DNA from: Doris montereyensis
Lineage: Eukaryota > Mollusca > Gastropoda > Nudibranchia > Dorididae
NCBI GenBank assembly: GCA_037039925.1
Contig: JAXRKP010001079.1
Location: 82,501 to 146,500 of the forward strand
Direction: 5' to 3'
DNA length: 64,000 nucleotides
Shown here: positions 1 through 46,700 of the stretch, piece by piece
Layout of the letters: the number at the start of each line of letters is the position of its first letter
How positions within the stretch are numbered: the stretch's first letter is position 1
Made by a program: the position numbers and the translations under genes
Notes under the pieces: generated by a model
What the model was told of the DNA's origin: nothing
Seen by the model: only the letters and a program-made list of their open reading frames with translations
Databases searched by the model: none

Positions 1-263
1 TCCTTGATTAGTCTCCTATCAGCATAGCCCATGCTTCGCACGTATTGCTCTGACGTCCATGTAATATGGGCTCTAACATCTATAGCATTATCTACTCTTT
101 ATCGAATGGTCCAGCCCCTCTTTCTCTCTCTCGGTGTAAAAGTAAAGTTCGTTCAGAGCCATTACAGCTCTGTCTGAAATCGAAAAGATATCCCGTGTTT
201 TTCAATAGAAAAAAAAAACTCGCCCTTTATCACTTCCTGCTCTCTGTCTGTCTCTCTCATGTA

Positions 264-304
<41 letters not shown>

Positions 305-3245
305 CCTCTCTAGTCTTGAATAATCTCTCTCTCTATCTATCCCATTGTTTGATGAATCTCTCAATTTATCTGACTTTTTTTCACTGTAGGTCTCTCTATC
401 TCCCTGTCTCTGTCTTATCTCTCTCTCTCTCTCTGTGTAGAAAATAGGATTCTCTCTCTCAAGATCAAGGAACCTTTTTCTCTCTCTCTTTGAAAATTTG
501 ATGTTATCTATTTCTCTGTTTTTATTATTGACTCTCTTTTATCCAGTCTGTTCCCTCCCTAAATCTCTCTCTCTGAAACCTCTACTCTGGCCACCGATAC
601 CCAACTTTCTACATGGCCCCTTGTCTTATTGTTTGCCTTCATAAATCTATCTATCTTATTTGTCTAGTTGGATTGATGAAAATAAAAATTTATTGTTCAC
701 TGTCATTCTTATCATTTAAAAATGTTCATATCATGTTATTTCTAAAACTGTTTCTGTCCATTGCTGCAAATCTGACCATTTTACATATTGCAGTTGCAGT
801 TTTTCTGCAGAAACAGTCTTATAGTGTTAGAATCCATAAACTCCAACTTTTACACAACAAGGTGAAATACAAAAAGTCATTAAAAAAACAGCAAGATCAG
901 AACTTTGTTGTTTTGAAGATGTTGAAAATTTGATGTTATCATATCTGACAGTCTATTATTGATAATTGCTCTTTCATTACAGTTAATGTAATGAAAGATA
1001 TTAGCACAAATTCAGTGTCTATAAAAAATATCTAGCAATGTTATAAAACATGAATATCAAGAAACAAGAAAGACTGCAGAACTTAAAACTAAGAATTAAT
1101 TAGAAAAGACAAATAAAAGTCAGCAATCAAAAGTAAAAGAACTGAAGAACAATGAAAAAATATATAGATAATAATTAAAAACATCCCTTTAAAACTTCAA
1201 AAAATTGGATTAACAGTTCAATGCTAAATTCCAAAGAAATATTTCATATTGAAAAACTGACAATAAAAAATTAAAATAACCAATTCCTTCACAGCCTTTG
1301 AACCGATATTACTATGCTAACAAAAGCTGGATCTTCATGCCCAGTTTCAAAAATATTCAATTATGATATTGAGAGAATATTAGTTAGCATAAAAAGCACA
1401 TTATTATAAGGTGAGTGTCAGATATTATCAGGTTTCCTCCTGAATATGCAGTAGATTACTATCCTAGTCTGACACAGATTTTTACTCCCAAGAAAATGTA
1501 AGTGCTGAAATTTCCATTAATTCAACCACTTTTGGCAGAACAGCAAAGGAAAATGCATGATTTAAGTGTATGGTTTCCTTAGTGACAAAGCACATCAAAA
1601 ACAAATTCGGTTTTCATATTCTAGGATTTGAACAATTTTTTGGAACTTCATATTGGTTAACATTTCCAATATTATCCAGAATATAAAGATAGTAACATAA
1701 TACACCTTTTGACCATTTTTAATGCCACTGTAATACAAAACAGTGAGTAAAAGAAAATCCCAAACACCATCAGAATCAAAACAGAATGACCTCAACTTAG
1801 GATAACGAAGCAGATGATAGACAAGATTAATTAACAGCTTTCCCAGACCTGCTCCAAGTCAAAAGCTTTAATTACATTTTTTCTGTTACCTTACACACTA
1901 TGTTTCCCTAAGAGTGGCCTATCCCAGTTTCTTGGGATCATTACACTGAAAGTCTAGTTATTCTGGTTTGCACTTGGTAGCTGAGGGGTTAAGTGTTTTT
2001 CCCGGACAAAACATATTAGGACAACCTTTAATGTTACAAGAGTGTGTTTCAGCTTTATGAAAAATGTTTTTGTTGAAAATAAACATTTATTGTTTACTTT
2101 ATTTTCAGGATCCTTATCTTCTGACTGTACAAGCAGTATACAGTTTGTTCCAAGTCTTTCTTTAGCAAAAACCTATGCATTTTCAAAATTTAATTGCTCT
2201 TATTAAATGAAAAGCACAAATCAGTATTAAACAAATCATGGTGCTAAATAGCATAAACTATATTTTAACAAAGCAATTCATATGGCCAAAATGAAGGCAG
2301 TAGTATTTAAAAAATAAAATAAAATCCATTCAAGTAAGTTATCGTGGCTAGCTTGACCAAATTGCAGGTCATCCAGTAGCAAGGGAGGTACAGGCTGAGG
2401 AAAGGAAAAGGAATCAGGGAGTGGGGGTTGGGGTCGCTCAAAGGGTTCCAAGAACAAGAAACAGGGAGGGATTTGGGCTAGAATGCAACATCCAAGAAAA
2501 GCGGGAGGAGAATTGACCAATTGTGTTGACTCCAGTCAACACTGAAATAGTGTGTAATAAGATCTTACTGATTGCTGCACCAAGAGCATTCCATGAACTG
2601 GTCCCATGTGAGGTAAACCGTTTAAAAAATCCTAGCTTTTTAACCGGGCTTTCTAGTAGAATTACTCAAAAACTTGTGTGGACCAAATATCATAGCAACA
2701 GACAGGTTACTAAAGGAAAGGAAAATCACAGTCTGAAAAGCTAAATAACATCCAAGAAAAGCGGGAAAAAATTTGACTCCATCAGGGGAAAAACAATAGC
2801 CTTCAAGAGCGATTGAATGCGTGTGTACCGTTTATGAAAAATCTACTTTGTCTATAGTTAATTTTTGTTTTATCCAACAGACAAAGGAAAAAATTAGTGT
2901 CAGTCAACAGCGATTTTTACAATTTTCACAAAGGAAAAAATTGGCACAAATAATTCAAATTCATTGGGGTTGCTTCACTTCTTTCAAATTTGCAAAATGT
3001 CTAGGAATACATAGGCTGAGTGTGAACTGCTAGACTTTAAAACACAAAGAAGAAGAAATTAGATTATCTGATTGATCCAGTGATCAATCCATGAATACAT
3101 GGCTGACAGCTTGCTGGAAGGTGGCCAGAAAGAATTCGTACTTGCATCTGAAATTCTTATGTAATCGGGTTGTCTGTCGAGAGTATTCCTAAATCATGTC
3201 CAAAATAGTGGAAAAGATTTCATGGTAATGTAAGTTAGACAAAAT

Positions 3246-3247
<2 letters not shown>
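1..3247. other. Upstream DNA without a recognised gene; CT-rich at the left end
   Basis: Positions 118-580 are a broken CT-rich tract (short CT runs split by unique bases). The rest is AT-rich with only short chance ORFs. CATCCAAGAAAAGCGGGA appears at about 2489 and again at about 2749, a small direct repeat. No coding signal was recognised on either strand. Confidence 0.5.
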
Positions 3248-3579
<332 letters not shown>

Positions 3580-4341
3580 TCAGCAAGGGATTCCCATATG
3601 ATGTCACAGACCAGACACATAATGGCATGCTACCAATTATGATAAAAGAATAATAACATGGCAATTTCTCCAAACAGATATGGATTTATCAAAACAGTAA
3701 GCCGCTGAGACTGAGAGAGAGATCTTTAATTGCTGTTTCTTGTTTGACAAATTCACAGAGAAATTACTCTTTTAATTATGTAGAAGGAATAAAAAACCAT
3801 GGCACTTTTAAGCATTTTCGTGGGATCCATGATTTCATCTTTTGTATATTCAAGTTTTTCATGCTTGACTGTATATCTGTTTCCCAACATTCTAAAAAGA
3901 TTATGCTTTTCAGTTTAAATTTTTTTTAATTTTAGAGTTTGCCACCATAAGAATTTATTTACAAAAATAAAATCTGTCATATGTTGTCAGTAAATTTCTA
4001 GCTCAGTTCATAAATGTATAGTAGGAGATGTCACATTGATGAAGGTTTAAATTTAGCTACTTGTATAAATGATTTGTTTGTAAGTATGTTGTTATGCATG
4101 TACAGCTCAATGAAAGACAGACATCATCATGAAATAAGAATGAAAATTGATTTCTTTTCTGTCTGTTATCACCCAATAATACACATTCCCTATTATAATG
4201 TTGTTCTGGCTTTGCTGCAGCAAACATGAAATTGTCCTAAGATCTACTTCCAAGAGAAACAAAGAGAGGAAAACAGATACTTTGATTATATTGAAAACAA
4301 GCAATTTTAGACACTCTCCCACAATACATCTGTATCTAGAT

Positions 4342-4761
4342 CAGAGATTCCCCTACCTTTATCCCTCTTATGACCCCCTGTAGATGTCAGAGGTCTCCAT
4401 AAACCCTCAACTTTTAAAAAATGATGTGAGCCTGAATTATACTAAATTATAGGCCTATCTATGCTATGATAATATTAATATGCATAACAATGCTTTATAA
4501 AAGATCAAGTTCATAGTGTAAAATGATGTAATGATAATAAGAGATGAACAAATTATATAATACAATGTTCAGTGTATACGAGGATGGCAAAAAATACCCT
4601 ATTGTAAATAAATAGTGTTTATTATCATAATGGATTTAAGATCAAATTTTACTTCAACAAAATATACTCTAGTTTTGAATTACAGAAACGTCCCACAAAC
4701 ACCCTGGTATGGACTCACACACACCCCTGGGACTTCATGCACCTCAGTTAGGAAACCCCTG
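4342..4761. mobile_element. hAT-like non-autonomous element
   Basis: The left end reads CAGAGATTCCCCTACCTTTA and the right end, on the opposite strand, reads CAGGGGTTTCCTAACTGAGG. Terminal inverted repeats of the form CAGRGRTTCCC are typical of hAT superfamily elements. The 420-bp interior has no ORF. An 8-bp target duplication is not clear, so this is probably an old copy. Confidence 0.5.
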
Positions 4762-5266
4762 ATCAACAACTGGATGCTAAATTGATTACTTAAGTCATAT
4801 TGGTGTACTTAAATTTGACTTACTTTTGAAACCTTTCTTGCCAGTTTTGACAAGAAAACAACTCAAATGAGTCGCACAATTCTTTAAAAAAGTTTTCTGG
4901 GCCCTAGAGATCTGTAAAGATGACTTTCTGATTGCTTGCCTGCAGGAATCTATTTAGAAAGTTGGAACAGAATTCTCTTCCTTATTGACTGATTCATTTT
5001 TTAACGGTATACCGTGGTATGTATTCATATTTTATCCACAAATCATTTTGACACAACCAATGAGAATACAAAGTCACAATAATAAAGGGCAGAAGCTATG
5101 ACCCATCTTCTTTTCTTCTCAAATCTACATAGTGAATGAGCAACAAACTTCATCAGATCATCAATCATAAAGTTGCCTAGTTGATGAGATCGTTTCAACG
5201 TGAGAAATTTCTTCCACTCTACTCATTGTCTCCAGTGACAACAATAACAACAGACCTTCATAAGTT

Positions 5267-5500
5267 TACTTCCGGGTCAGCAGGCCTGTGGAAAATCAAA
5301 AAATAATATTTATAACCAGAAGCGAAAGACCATGAAATATCTCACAATCCTGTTTAAATAATCAGTAATAGTATTGATTTTTATTGAATACAGTGTTACT
5401 CATAAACTCTGAATTTTGTAACTATTTCATTGTGAAAAAGGTTTAGCTTTTCCCCTTATAAAATCCAATCCTAGATTTAGGAATACTAACTTCCGGAGCT
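5267..5500 (+). promoter_or_regulatory. Candidate promoter patch with two ETS-like sites
   Basis: ACTTCCGG occurs at about 5269 (followed by GTCAG) and again at about 5489 (followed by AGCTA). ACTTCCGG is the ETS-family core often seen in housekeeping promoters. The patch is just upstream of the possible MVPW start at 5595. There is no TATA box or dense CpG. This is only a weak inference. Confidence 0.5.
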
Positions 5501-5594
5501 AAAGGGGAGATGAATACCAAAACGAAAGATGTGGAGGGTGGGGAGATTGTTTACAAACAGATTTGACTCAGTAATTTTGATTGCATTTGCCACT

Positions 5595-5669
5595 ATGGTT
5601 CCGTGGTATTTGCTGAAATATTATATGGGAAACACACCAAGTTTACGATATTGTGTTGCACGTTATTGA
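5595..5669 (+). other. Possible SNX14 first coding exon (MVPW start), unproven
   Basis: An ATG at 5595 opens MVPWYLLKYYMGNTPSLRYC and stops shortly after. Vertebrate SNX14 begins with MVPW, and the ORF lies about 4.3 kb upstream of the first secure exon on the same strand. Against it: four residues are a weak match, no donor in the right phase is obvious, and the next part of the vertebrate protein (a hydrophobic segment after a basic helix) was not found between here and 9946. It may equally be chance. Confidence 0.5.
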
Positions 5670-6686
5670 TATCTAGTTTACTTTTTTATAAGTGAGTAAT
5701 GCTTTTTGATGTATCTTCACTTATAATTAAAACTACTCTTCACCACTGTCACTGCCCACATTTAGCTAAGAATAGGATAAGGTAGATCTACTCCTAATCT
5801 AGATCTATATATGATTTACTTTGTACTTTGTTATCATACCCCTGTGTACTCGAGATAAAACAATCCTTTAATGATAGACTTATTTACTAAGGTATTTTTC
5901 TACAGGATGATTGGTATTCTTTTTCTAGCACCACACTAGTGTCCACAGTACACATGCCATTAAATCTAGACACTTGATGAAGCAATAATAATAATATCTC
6001 CAGTGAGCACATGATTTGAAAGCATGTAGATCTATTGAAATTGTAGCCAGTGGGGGTTCATGGCACTGATTATACTCACATAAATCTGTTTTATCCTTTT
6101 AAAAGTGTCATTACTCAAAAGAACAAGTCATGATCCTCAAATCTTACCATTATTTTCTCTTACTTCCCACAATCAAAAAAACATTCTTCTTGTTGCTTTA
6201 CAAGTATAATGTAAACTGCAATTGCAGATATTACATCATAACAACACTCATGAACTTACTCTTTGCAGTGTGTATCATGCACAGATATGCTGATATGTGG
6301 CAGGTTTCTCAAAAAAGGATTGAAATGTGATCCCATAATTGTAGCTTTCATTGCATTTTTCGAAGTAAATGGTGAATCATCTTAGTTTTTGGTCCATGGT
6401 GTAATTCATACAAAGCTCTTTGAAGGCCATTTTACAGCACATTGAGCCAGAGCGTATCACCCCTAGGGCATGTGATAATTCATCAGCCTCCTTGACAGGA
6501 CACTTGTCTGATGCAGGTTTTACTCTAACTGATGCTGACTCTCAGTGAAAGCAACTGTTTCTGTCATCAAATCGCTGTACACAGGAAAAGCAGGAGAAAA
6601 AATGCATTGAAGTGCCTTTATCTAATCCGGGAACGAGGAAACATGTCATCTTCCTATGTCAGACCTTCCATTTCTCTGCCTTTTTA

Positions 6687-6730
6687 GGTGGAATGTCGGC
6701 AATTTTATCATTTGCCGACATTTTTCCACC
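6687..6730. repeat. Short near-perfect hairpin
   Basis: GGTGGAATGTCGGCAA pairs with TTGCCGACATTTTTCCACC across an 8-nt loop, with a small bulge on one side. It is probably part of a degraded TE and could fold in RNA. Confidence 0.5.
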
Positions 6731-6879
6731 AAACGGAAACAAATTTTTCTGGACGTTTGCGATTCGAATGGCAAAAATGACGAATGTCGGAAGAAACAAT
6801 TTTTAAAATTTTGATTTCCGGCGTTGGAACTTCCGTTTGAGATTGAGATTCAGGCATTGTTCCAGTCATCATATTTCAG

Positions 6880-7290
6880 GGATGGGGATTTTCCAGTTTT
6901 TCCGGATTTCCGGTTTTTTGACGCGTCGAAAGGACCCTCCAGGATTTTCAGATGAGACTTCTGAGATTTTAGAAGATTTTCAGATGAGACTTTCAAGATT
7001 TTTAAAGATTTTCAAATGAGGCTTCCGAGATTTTTTAAATGGCAGAGTTTTTAAATAGTCGATGTTTCAGGGAAAAAGGACGCGTCACTGGTCATTCTCG
7101 CAGGCATTGAGGCAAGGCCTGAGCTGACACCCGTTTCACCGGACCGACCTCTTACCTGTTGCCTGCAGTCATATCTTAATTTCATTGACTGAATAGTATA
7201 GCCATCAGCAATTGTCGTAACCCGTATGGGACAGGGATGGGGATTTCCAGGTTTTTTGGCACAGAGGAGTTCCTCCGTGTTTTTGTCTCA
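6880..7290. repeat. Degenerate short repeats
   Basis: Positions 6940-7035 hold about four imperfect copies of a GATTTTCAGATGAGACTTC-like unit of about 30 bp. GGGATGGGGATTTTCCAG at about 6879 recurs as GGGATGGGGATTTCCAGG at about 7223. There is no coding potential; it resembles a decayed repeat element. Confidence 0.5.
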
Positions 7291-7660
7291 TTTTTATAAA
7301 GCACAAGTACTAGCCGCCCGGGAAAACATAAGGTCTAAGGCTAATAAGGACTGATGTCCCAAACAGAGAGAGAGAGAGAGTCATTACGGTATCATTTATC
7401 GCCGTTTAATGAGAGAGAGACATTAAAATTAGTAATACTGGTGTGGTATGCCTAGTAATAGTAGTAGTGGTACTGGTAGTAGGAGTAGTACATCTACCTA
7501 CCTTTAACATTCAAAGGTTTCAAGTTAAATCGTGTCTTTTTTGTTGTTGTTTTCTAGAATTATGCCTCATTTACTAATTTACGATTGGTTTTGCCTTTTC
7601 AAATCGGTTGGTTAAAGCCCATACAGGCAAGACACTTCTGCTCCGTGCTTATAAGAAAGA

Positions 7661-7869
<209 letters not shown>

Positions 7870-7899
7870 CTTTCGCACACACACACACACACATACATA

Positions 7900-9945
7900 T
7901 AAATACACACTCTCGCATAGGGTCTACAATGCAAGATTGCTACACGAGAACATCCTGATCAACGCAGGCACCGGTAGTATTGTGTTAATATTACGATACA
8001 TACAATACTACATGAGTATTGGGGGTTTTTTCACGGTCGCATGTTATTACTTTAGGGCTAGTCACATATGCTTGGTAGAAAGTTTCGGGCTTGACTTGAA
8101 CTAATGAAGTGAAGCTACTTTGATTTGAGCTTTTCTTTTAATATCCGAGACTCAATTCCAACTTGGGTGGACAGCGGGTGATGCTGGTAGGTTCATCATC
8201 TTTCCTTTTCCTCTTTTATCTAATCTTTAATCTTGCTGTTTACTTTCACCTGAGATCAATGTATGTATTAGAGGGGTTAAACTTCAATAAAACAACAAAC
8301 AAGTAGTTACCATTAAGGACTCGAACTCCAAGACGCTGTCTTGCCAGTCCAACAATGTACTACTACAGGACTATGATGATAGTGATACAGATCTCTCTTG
8401 AATTTTGATTCTAAAAAGTTGGCATGTGTGATAACATTGGGTTTTTTTTTTTTTTTATTGTGGCCCTCTTCTTTATATTTCTTGTACTTGTATTTAAATG
8501 CAATACTCTAATAAACAATAGCAGCGATAGCCGCAATTAACTTAGGCTTGCACGAAGTGTGTTGAATGGGAAAGCGTCACCTTGACAAATGATAGTGAGG
8601 CTACCGGGCAAGCCATGAGCTTAAAATAAATTGTAATCTCATTGGCTGTTGTTTAACTATAATTCAAAGTCAAACTACGTCATAAACCATGTATGGAAAG
8701 TGGAAATTTCCATTCAAGAAGCTTATGTGTCTGTCCCTAAATATAGGGCCTGCACGCTTTCCGTGCCAATGACGGCAGCCCTAAATATAGGGCCTGTGCG
8801 TTTCCCGGGACAACCATAGCACACCCTAAGTAAAGAGCCAGCGCTCTTCTTGGATTGATATAATATTGTGTATGTATCCAAAATTAACAATACCATATTT
8901 TCTCTGTCAATAGCACCTCTTCATGTAGACACCAGACACCATCCTATTATGAAAAGTTCCTTTTAAAGTTTCTAACTCTGTCCACACCGTATTTAGACCC
9001 CATTTTACAATATTATAATGTTCTTCTCGACGCATTTAACAACTATTGTTTATCTTTGGCAATGAAGGATCATATTGTTGTGATAAAGTGAAAGTGGTCT
9101 TGCAGGCTTCATGTGATATCATGCCTGGCTAATTAACACATAAATCAAGTTTCTTATCTCATAATAAATTTTTACTTTTAGCTAAGCTAATCTCTAATAG
9201 TTATGCCATTTTCTTTCATTTTCACCTGTGTTTCTAAGATCTTTGTTTTTGTGTTTGTTCTAGATTTGTTTTGAAAGTATCAGGTTCAAGTATTTACTTG
9301 TTGGCCAAACTTCACTGTTCACATACTGAACAGGCATATTTCTACCGCATTCATATCCATGCCAACCAAATAAAATGTGCTGTTTTTTATGCCTTAAAAT
9401 GCAAAAAAATTGTTTAGAAAAGAAATGGACCAATCGTGGACAATCTTTAGGATTCTTGATTGATGACTCTCAAATCTGTATTTTCCCTCATAGTAATCTG
9501 GGTTTTGAGGTGAAGATTTGTATTTGTATACATTCTTTAGCTGATGTATTTTTATTTGCTGTTAAAATTTCCTTGAGCTCATTGAAGCCATTGCTTACTT
9601 TTTAATCAATTACGACTCACACTCTCTAATAAAGAAATTTTCTTATGAAATATTTATATTCATTTCCCAATACTTTTTATCATTGTAATATGATATAAAT
9701 TAGACTCATATCCAAATCACAGATTAAACATTTTATGAGTTTTCATTTCTACATCTTTGTATCTTCAATCTTAAACCATAAAACAGGATAGAATATACTG
9801 GGTAACTATAAATTTTCTTTTTATATTTCTCCTACGTTGTGTTTAATTTTCATATACTGATATAAATAGATATGTTTGCACTGTAGTCTTCAAAACAATA
9901 TTTTATTTGATATCAATATTTTTGGTGTCTTCCCATGTCTTCCAG
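7900..9945. other. Region before the first secure SNX14 exon
   Basis: Contains a CT-rich dispersed repeat at 8195-8285 (see 28620-28790 and 48665-48790), a degenerate tRNA-like sequence on the minus strand near 8315-8375, and a duplicated palindrome at 8735-8792. No N-terminal SNX14 exon could be recognised here although one is expected upstream of 9946. Confidence 0.5.
8735..8792. repeat. Duplicated palindrome CCCTAAATATAGGG
   Basis: The near-palindrome CCCTAAATATAGGG with following CCTG occurs at 8735-8748 and again at 8779-8792, 44 bp apart, each followed by a G/C-T-rich C-GCGTTTCC-like string. CTAAATATAG resembles an MEF2/CArG-like core, but no function is proven. Confidence 0.5.
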
Positions 9946-43796
<33,851 letters not shown>

Positions 43797-46700
43797 CATC
43801 TGTTGATGAAAATACTTATGATTTTTATTCAAATAAATATGTTAATGATAAGTTAGGGAAATGATGGATTACTTACAATAATGCATGTTGATTGATTAGC
43901 TCAGTACAATCTATGGATGATTACCCTAGAACAGGAAACATTCCAGCATTTTTTTTCTTAGGATTTAAGAAGAAAAGAGAAAGACATACTGAAATCAATG
44001 TATAATGTGATAAACTTATGGAACTGTTTTAATAGCATGAGAAGTTTGTTGAAATTGGGCATTGTAGGTTGAATTTATTTTTTCGCTACGACGTCTTAAA
44101 TATGTTGTGGAATAGAAAAGCATCATTGAGCCAAATATATTGTGTAGGTGAGATGGTCTGAGAAACCCGGTGGCATTTTGAGATTTTCACTTTTTTTTGG
44201 GCTGGTTACTTTCAGTGACAATAGCCAGCTTTTAAGTTGTCTACATTGTTTATTTGGAAAAAATGTAATATGTTATGAAAGCCAAGGGGTAAAAATGAAC
44301 CTGTGAAGACTCGTTGAACATTTGCTTATTACTTTAGCAATGCTTAAAGGTATGGGAAAGAGAGGAAAATTGGTGGCAGGAAAGTTAGTCATATTATTAT
44401 TTTTGTTACCCTGACAATTAAAGAAGACCAGTCTACAATATCAATTCACTTTTACTGTGTTTGATAAGTTAGTTATTCATTATTTTTTTTAATTTATTTG
44501 TTTATCTAATTATGTAATTATTTATTTATCATGTATCTACTTATCTTTTTAATAATTTTAATTTCTATGTTGACATTTTACTCTTTGAATTTATGAAAGC
44601 TAGACTTTTTCAAATTCAATATGTATAACCAGTGTCGATATAAGAGATATAGAAATATGTCTCAAGTCCAGATCTAATGGAAATCTTAAAATAACTTGTA
44701 TTTACTGACGTTATACGATAAAAGGGCTGAGTTTATAGCTCTTACTTTTTTGTTTTGAGGAATTTTCCCTTCACAATATAATCAGTAATAAACTCACTTA
44801 TCTTTTAATTCTGTGATTTGAAAATACATCACTTCCCTTCAGGTTAATAAGAAAGTTAATGATGACTGTTCAGTTATTGAAAAAAGTTCAATTGGTATAT
44901 TTATTTGTCAAAAGCTTTGTTTATTTAAACATGGAGGGAACAAAATTCTCATAGACCCATAGTTAAAGTAGTGGTAGTGTTGGAGATCATTCAGAAGAGG
45001 GATATTTCAGGTAAACTTGATAGCACTGAACGATAAATTTTATGTTGCATACCAGGGCAAACAGATATCGAACACAAGATACATATATCACTCTTATTAC
45101 ATCCATATGCCCAGCTGTTTTAGCATAGAGATGGATGTCTTATGTCCCACATACAAAGTACAAAAAATAATGAAATATACATATCTATTATATGAAAGAA
45201 TATTTTTGCAAGCTTCAATGGTGCTCTCAGTCATAATAGTCTTACTAACCGATAAATTTAGTTCAGAATTTCCTCATACGATGTTTGTAAAAGATATAAG
45301 AAAATCAATCAAATAAATGCTACTGTATAATAATTTGATTTGGATTCTTACCAGAACAAAGAATGCTGCTTAAGATGAGTTTTTACTGCATCCCAACTTT
45401 TAGCAAATTTTGCACTGTTTATCAAGATTCACTGTACCTGGAAACTGCTTCATAAAATGTCAAAGAAATTATTTCAGACCACCTCAGATGTTTTGATTTG
45501 CTATTTCTTATTTTTGACTTCATAATCCTAGGGAGAAATCCCCCCCCCCCCCCCCAAACAAAAACAGGAAACTTTGTTTAATACTTCTCATAATACTTAA
45601 ATGATGTGTAATGTAATTTTATTATTTTTCTTTAGCCTTTTACTGTTTCCTTAGATTGTTAAGTTTTTAGTGCATTACTAAGTTTTCTTTCCTTCTTCAA
45701 TAGGCTAACTGTATATTATATAGGCTTCAAAAATCCTTTTTAGACTATTGTTGGGGTGTTATCTACATATGTATACATCTAACTTTCTCTAACTTTGAGC
45801 GCTATAAATTCAGGAACCACTGCATCCACGACCACCATATTTTGCATGTAACTTTCAAATAGCCCACTTTAGGTTCTTAGCAAATGAATTATTGGATCAA
45901 ATAAGTATTTGAATTGATTGGGAAAAGATTGCCTATGATGAAGGAATTTTTTAGTGTTACTACATCTTATTTCTTGATTTCCAGTCATTACAATGAAAAG
46001 CCTGCATAGCCTATGTATTGAGTACTGATTCGATCTAATAATCGATTTAAATATCATGCATACTCAATACAGTAGTGTCTGTGTTTACAGCAGTTTGAGA
46101 GACCTAGTTTTATAATAAACCAATGTCTATGGGCATGCTTGTGGTTTATAAAGACTTTTTTGTTATGTAGCTACTTTGAACTTAAGCAGGAAGACAGAGT
46201 ATATATAGATCATGGTTCAAACCGAAATTCCGTTTTGACAGATTCTGTCAAACAAAAACTCCGGTTTGGCGATGTTCTCAAATAGTCGAAATCTTTTCTT
46301 TTCCTTCTTTTATATTGTACAATAGGTGCGATGTGTGCCTATGTGGGAGCATTTTCAGGTTTGGCAAAATTGAAAATTTGAAGTTCAGGTTTCAATGACC
46401 TCGGGTGCTGGCACCCATGATATAGATCTAGCCTTGACAGTATGTTTCAAAGATGCGATATATCAGGTTATAGGTAATGGGCAGTAGATTCAGTTGGTAT
46501 AAGAAAGAAGTTGACATGGTTGCTGTATAAGCTATGATTGTCACCAATATATTGCCCTTGTTTTTACAATGTGTTGATCAAATTTCGAATAGCATGCACA
46601 ATTTCATTCATATATAGAAATACATTTATCATGTCAAATCTTCTCTCTTTTGTGGCTTGAAATGCAAAAAATGTGGCAAGAACTAATGTGACCTAATAGA

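Larger units (their letters stand above)
4762..6600. other. AT-rich non-coding stretch
   Basis: Apart from the ETS-like patch and the possible MVPW ORF there is no recognisable gene. Positions 6425-6545 resemble the 3' part of the SINE family seen intact at 38917-39208, on the minus strand (GAGCCAGAGCG, GACAGGACAC, TGATGCAGGTTTTACTC). Confidence 0.5.

Noticed and set aside
613..933. 106-codon plus-strand ORF
   Set aside because: Low-complexity AT-rich translation without domain features or splice support.
9375..9605. 76-codon ORF considered as the SNX14 N-terminal exon
   Set aside because: The residues do not match the expected basic helix and hydrophobic segment, and it has no suitable donor.
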